This document shows, piece by piece, positions 5,654-7,799 of a stretch of DNA of 7,799 nucleotides (positions are counted from its first letter, which is position 1; each line of letters opens with the position of its first letter). The stretch is taken from the NCBI GenBank assembly GCA_964415245.1, contig CAYQAJ010000242.1, forward strand, positions 1 to 7,799, written 5' to 3'. The notes under the pieces are model-generated. The model made no database searches, had not been told where the DNA came from, and worked only from the letters and a program-made list of their open reading frames with translations. This stretch comes from CAYQAJ01 sp964415245. GTDB lineage: Bacteria > Planctomycetota > Planctomycetia > Pirellulales > Pirellulaceae. The position numbers and the translations under genes are program-made.

Positions 5654-5718
5654 AGCCCCGGCCGGCAGGCCGGGGTTGTCGTAAATCGTCCACAAACCCC
5701 GGCCTGCCGGCCGGGGCT
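5654..5718. repeat. Inverted pair of GC-rich palindromes (REP/BIME-like)
   Basis: A 24-base arm at 5654-5677 (AGCCCCGGCCGGCAGGCCGG then GGTT) is the exact reverse complement of 5695-5718, with 17 bases between. Each arm is also a small hairpin by itself: CCCCGGCC and GGCCGGGG around GGCA in the first, and around TGCC in the second. Two self-complementary units in opposite orientation is the architecture of REP pairs (BIMEs). It fills most of the spacer between the metallopeptidase stop (5638) and the CBM9-like start (5749), and could act as an mRNA stabiliser or attenuator there. Confidence 0.75.
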
Positions 5719-5748
5719 ATCGACAAACGCGAGAGGAAAAATGCAACG

Positions 5749-6846
5749 ATGAAAGTGCATGAACTTGTGTTCGCCCGAGTTTCCATCGCGGTCGCCGTAC
5801 TGGTGAGCATTTCGGTCGTCTCGGCCGAACGGTCGGTGCGCGCCGCCGAGCTGAAGGACGGCGTTCGCGGGCTGGCCACGCGTGCGCCCGACAAAATGGT
5901 GATCGACGGCAACTTGGAAGAGTTCGCCGGCGCGTTTTGCACGCCGGTCAACTATTTTCACCCCGACCAGTCGAACCGTCCGGGACAGTTCTACTACATG
6001 TGGGACGACGAGGCGTTTTACGCGGGCCTGCGCACGCTCGACGAAAAGCAGGCCAACCACGCTCCCGACGATCGCCTGTGGGAAGGGGACGGCGTGGAGT
6101 GGTACTTCGACACGCGGCGGGGCGACGACTTCCGCGCTCGCACGTGGGGGCACGGTGCCGTTCACATGTACTGGACGGGTTACGACAAGGACCAGATCAA
6201 GCCGCGATGGTGCCTGCGGCCTGACATGCTCGACGCCATACCTGGCACTGGCGTCGAAGTGGGGGCGCGAAAGACCGACTACGGCACCGAGGTCGAATTC
6301 AAACTGCCGTGGGTCAACTTCCCCGGCTTCAAGGTGGCGGCTGACCAGGTGATCGCGCTCGACGCCGAGCTGTGCTATAGCGACGGCGGCCCGCGAGTCG
6401 ATCGCTCGTTCGCCTACGGCAGCCCGCTTTCGGTGCAACAGCCGGCCTCGCAGGGCCGCGTGCAACTCGTCGAAAAGCTGTTGCCCGAGTATTGGAAGCA
6501 ATGCGGGCCGGTAATGATGCCTATTCGTTGCGACACACCGTGGACGCAGGACGAGCGGGCGATGGTGAGCGGGGCGATGGCCCTTCCGCCCGACTACGCC
6601 GACCAGGTGGGCAAGGTGGTGTTCCGCATCGTGGGGCTCGACGGGGCGACGATCGCCGAGTACGAAGGGCAAACTGCGACGATCAACGAAGAGGGGCGGT
6701 TTTTTGTATCGCGGGCCAAGTGGCCCAGCGACACGGCGGTTCCGGGGGCTCATTTGCTGCTGGGCATCGTGTACGACAAAAAGGGGAAAGAGCTGACGCG
6801 CGTGGCGCCGCGATTGGTGAGCGTGGGCATCACGCCCGGGTATTAA
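5749..6846 (+). CDS. Secreted CBM9-like carbohydrate-binding protein
   Basis: 365 residues from ATG 5749, with GAGAGGA about eleven bases upstream. The same frame is open back to 5617 through the palindromic repeat, but that part is repeat-derived, and the signal peptide begins at 5749: MKVHELVFARVSIAVAVLVS then ISVVSAERSVRA, likely cut before AELKDG. Residues about 45-245 resemble the family 9 carbohydrate-binding (DOMON-like) sandwich seen in many planctomycete exported proteins: DKMVIDGNLEEFAGAF (the usual opening of a CBM9-like domain), FYYMWDDEAFYAGLR, WEGDGVEWYFDTRRGDD, YGTEVEFKLPW and VIALDAELCYSDGG. In such domains conserved aromatics and acidic residues bind sugar ends and calcium. 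Residues about 255-365 form a second region with beta-sandwich character. No enzyme motif is visible, so a binding role is inferred. It lies between two other exported-protein genes on the same strand. Confidence 0.8.
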   Translation: MKVHELVFARVSIAVAVLVSISVVSAERSVRAAELKDGVRGLATRAPDKMVIDGNLEEFAGAFCTPVNYFHPDQSNRPGQFYYMWDDEAFYAGLRTLDEKQANHAPDDRLWEGDGVEWYFDTRRGDDFRARTWGHGAVHMYWTGYDKDQIKPRWCLRPDMLDAIPGTGVEVGARKTDYGTEVEFKLPWVNFPGFKVAADQVIALDAELCYSDGGPRVDRSFAYGSPLSVQQPASQGRVQLVEKLLPEYWKQCGPVMMPIRCDTPWTQDERAMVSGAMALPPDYADQVGKVVFRIVGLDGATIAEYEGQTATINEEGRFFVSRAKWPSDTAVPGAHLLLGIVYDKKGKELTRVAPRLVSVGITPGY

Positions 6847-6945
6847 GAGCTTATCCAACAACCGTCTCGGAGAAGGGGACAGGCACATTTTGCTCCGCGG
6901 ACTGCGCAAAATGAGCCAGTCCCCGACGGTTTTTGGATAAGCTCT
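6846..6945. repeat. 100-base long imperfect palindrome (REP/MITE-like element)
   Basis: Outer arms AGAGCTTATCCAA (6846-6858) and TTGGATAAGCTCT (6933-6945) are exact reverse complements and continue after one mismatch as AACCGTC (6860-6866) with GACGGTT (6925-6931). Inner arms GGGGACAGGCACATTTTGC (6875-6893) and GCAAAATGAGCCAGTCCCC (6906-6924) pair at 17 of 19 positions. The centre holds the palindrome TCCGCGGA (6894-6901). The whole folds as one long stem with an eight-base bulge. It begins on the last base of the CBM9-like stop codon, and could act as a bidirectional terminator or be a non-autonomous element mobilised by a REP-type (Y1, RAYT) transposase elsewhere; I recall GGGGAC..GCCT-type sequences as common in planctomycetes. 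Confidence 0.75.
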
Positions 6946-6955
6946 AAGACGATTC

Positions 6956-6975
6956 GGCAGGCTAGAAAGCCTGCC
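6956..6975. repeat. Perfect 7-bp hairpin just upstream of the DUF1080 gene
   Basis: GGCAGGC (6956-6962) and GCCTGCC (6969-6975) pair exactly around TAGAAA. It lies 11 bases after the long palindrome and 10 bases before the ribosome binding site of the DUF1080 gene. The arm sequence GGCAGGC also occurs within the palindromes at 5654-5718, so it may be a related repeat. Confidence 0.5.
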
Positions 6976-7001
6976 CCACAAACAAGACAGGAGATTCGAC
7001 C

Positions 7002-7676
7002 ATGCGTAACACTTCGATTCGAACGTTGGGATTGTTGATCGCGGCGGCCGTATTGATGGCGCCCGCGTTTGCCAGCCTGGCCAACGCCGCCGACGACGAC
7101 GAAAAGGACTTTGTATCGCTGTTCGACGGAAAGACGCTCACGGGCTGGCAGGGCTCGACCGACGGTTATAAGGTCGAGGAGGGCGTGCTCGTGTGTCGTC
7201 CGGACGGCGGCGGCTTTTTGTACACGGACAAGGAGTACGGCGACTTCGTCTATCGCTTCGAGTTCAAGCTCACGCCCGGCGCCAATAATGGCATCGGAAT
7301 CCGTACTCCCATCGGCGGCGACCCGGCCTACGTGGGCATGGAGATTCAGGTGCTCGACGATACGTCCGACCAGTACAAGAACCTTCACGAATATCAGTAC
7401 CATGGCTCGATCTACGGCGTTGTTCCTTCGAAGCGCGGACACCTCAAGCCCGTGGGGGAGTGGAACGCCGAGGAGATCACTTGCGACGGCACGCACGTGA
7501 CGGTGAAGCTCAACGGCGCGACGATCGTCGACGCCGACATCAAGGAGGCCAGTTCGCCCAAGACCATCGATGGCAACGATCACCCGGGCCTGAAGCGCGA
7601 GAAGGGGTACATCTGCTTCTGCGGGCACGGTTCGCACGTGGAGTTCCGCGGCATGCGGATCAAGGAGATCGAGTGA
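7002..7676 (+). CDS. Secreted DUF1080 (3-keto-disaccharide hydrolase-like) protein
   Basis: 224 residues from ATG 7002, with ACAGGAG at 6986-6992 as ribosome binding site, ending at TGA 7674-7676. The signal peptide is MRNTSIRTLGLLIAAAVLMA then PAFASLANAA, cut around residue 29-30. Residues 35-222 are a single concanavalin-like DUF1080/PF06439 domain, one of the most amplified families in planctomycetes: FVSLFDGKTLTGWQ opens it, then GGGFLYTDKEYGDFVYRFEF, NNGIGIRTP (95-103), GMEIQVLDD (112-120), HGSIYGVVPSKRGHLKPVGEWN (134-155) and a closing FRGMRIKEI. Some members hydrolyse 3-keto-glycosides; whether this one has that activity cannot be told from sequence, and others bind sugars only. The length is that of a one-domain member. 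It follows the CBM9-like gene by 155 bases, through two palindromic repeats, so co-transcription is possible but not shown. Confidence 0.88.
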   Translation: MRNTSIRTLGLLIAAAVLMAPAFASLANAADDDEKDFVSLFDGKTLTGWQGSTDGYKVEEGVLVCRPDGGGFLYTDKEYGDFVYRFEFKLTPGANNGIGIRTPIGGDPAYVGMEIQVLDDTSDQYKNLHEYQYHGSIYGVVPSKRGHLKPVGEWNAEEITCDGTHVTVKLNGATIVDADIKEASSPKTIDGNDHPGLKREKGYICFCGHGSHVEFRGMRIKEIE

Positions 7677-7686
7677 TTGACGGCCG

Positions 7687-7702
7687 ACCGCGTCGAAGCG
7701 GT
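7687..7702 (+). terminator. Weak hairpin past the DUF1080 stop
   Basis: ACCGC (7687-7691) and GCGGT (7698-7702) pair around GTCGAA, ten bases after the stop. It has no real T-run. It is at most a weak transcript end. Confidence 0.2.
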
Positions 7703-7756
7703 GGCGGTTTCACGAGCGCGGGTGTTCGATGCCCCCGGCCTTCTGGCCTTGTTCTT

Positions 7757-7789
7757 ACCCACATTTTTCGCGGGGCGTGAGTTGTGGGT
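7757..7789. repeat. Short inverted repeat near the window end
   Basis: ACCCACA (7757-7763) and TGTGGGT (7783-7789) are exact reverse complements with a 19-base loop. The loop is AT-rich at its start (TTTTTC) and then GC-rich. This last stretch after the DUF1080 stop shows no gene, and the element may be cut by the window edge. Confidence 0.3.
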
Positions 7790-7799
7790 TTGCGTGGCA

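Noticed and set aside
5617..5748. Upstream start of the CBM9-like protein
   Set aside because: It would translate the palindromic repeat and bury the signal peptide; ATG 5749 has a ribosome binding site and a normal signal sequence.
5551..6981. Minus-strand open frame of 476 codons
   Set aside because: It is a GC-frame shadow opposite the CBM9-like gene, crosses both repeats, and is rich in His, Arg, Val and Leu with no domain.
6843..7637. Minus-strand open frame of 264 codons
   Set aside because: It is antisense to the DUF1080 gene, whose signal peptide, ribosome binding site and domain are clear.

Overview
The window looks like chromosomal DNA from a GC-rich member of the Planctomycetota, probably Pirellulales-like. 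This is inferred from a secreted DUF1080 (3-keto-disaccharide hydrolase-like) protein, a secreted CBM9-like protein, a large serine recombinase of a style common in that phylum, and many hairpin repeats between genes. No rRNA, tRNA or CRISPR array was seen.

Left part (1-1013): the 3' end of an unrecognised plus-strand gene, then a 370-base gene-free stretch with several hairpins. Middle part (1014-3454): a graveyard of mobile and addiction genes, all on the minus strand. In transcription order these are a large serine recombinase that loses its family pattern near base 2362, an ISKra4-type transposase split by a one-base frameshift at a T7 run and cut off near base 1405, the last ~34 codons of a type II antitoxin, and an overlapping RelE/ParE toxin with an in-frame TAG. 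Three successive genes are thus broken at readable points. The simplest history is that an ISKra4 element landed in or recombined between the recombinase and the toxin-antitoxin operon, deleting the 3' part of the first and the 5' part of the second, with toxin inactivation before or after.

Right part (3797-7799): ordinary, intact genes. They are a 63-residue acidic helical protein (+), a stand-alone SRPBCC/AHSA1-type protein (-), a membrane-anchored or secreted HExxH metallopeptidase (+), a secreted CBM9-like protein (+) and a secreted DUF1080 protein (+). The last three point the same way and all carry N-terminal export signals, suggesting a cell-envelope or polysaccharide role, but the spacers between them hold large palindromic repeats, so they may not be one transcript.

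No clearly new multi-gene system is visible. The most notable observations are the coupled decay of the toxin-antitoxin pair beside the IS, the frameshift in the transposase, and the palindromic intergenic repeats, especially the 100-base element at 6846-6945 and the inverted pair at 5654-5718.
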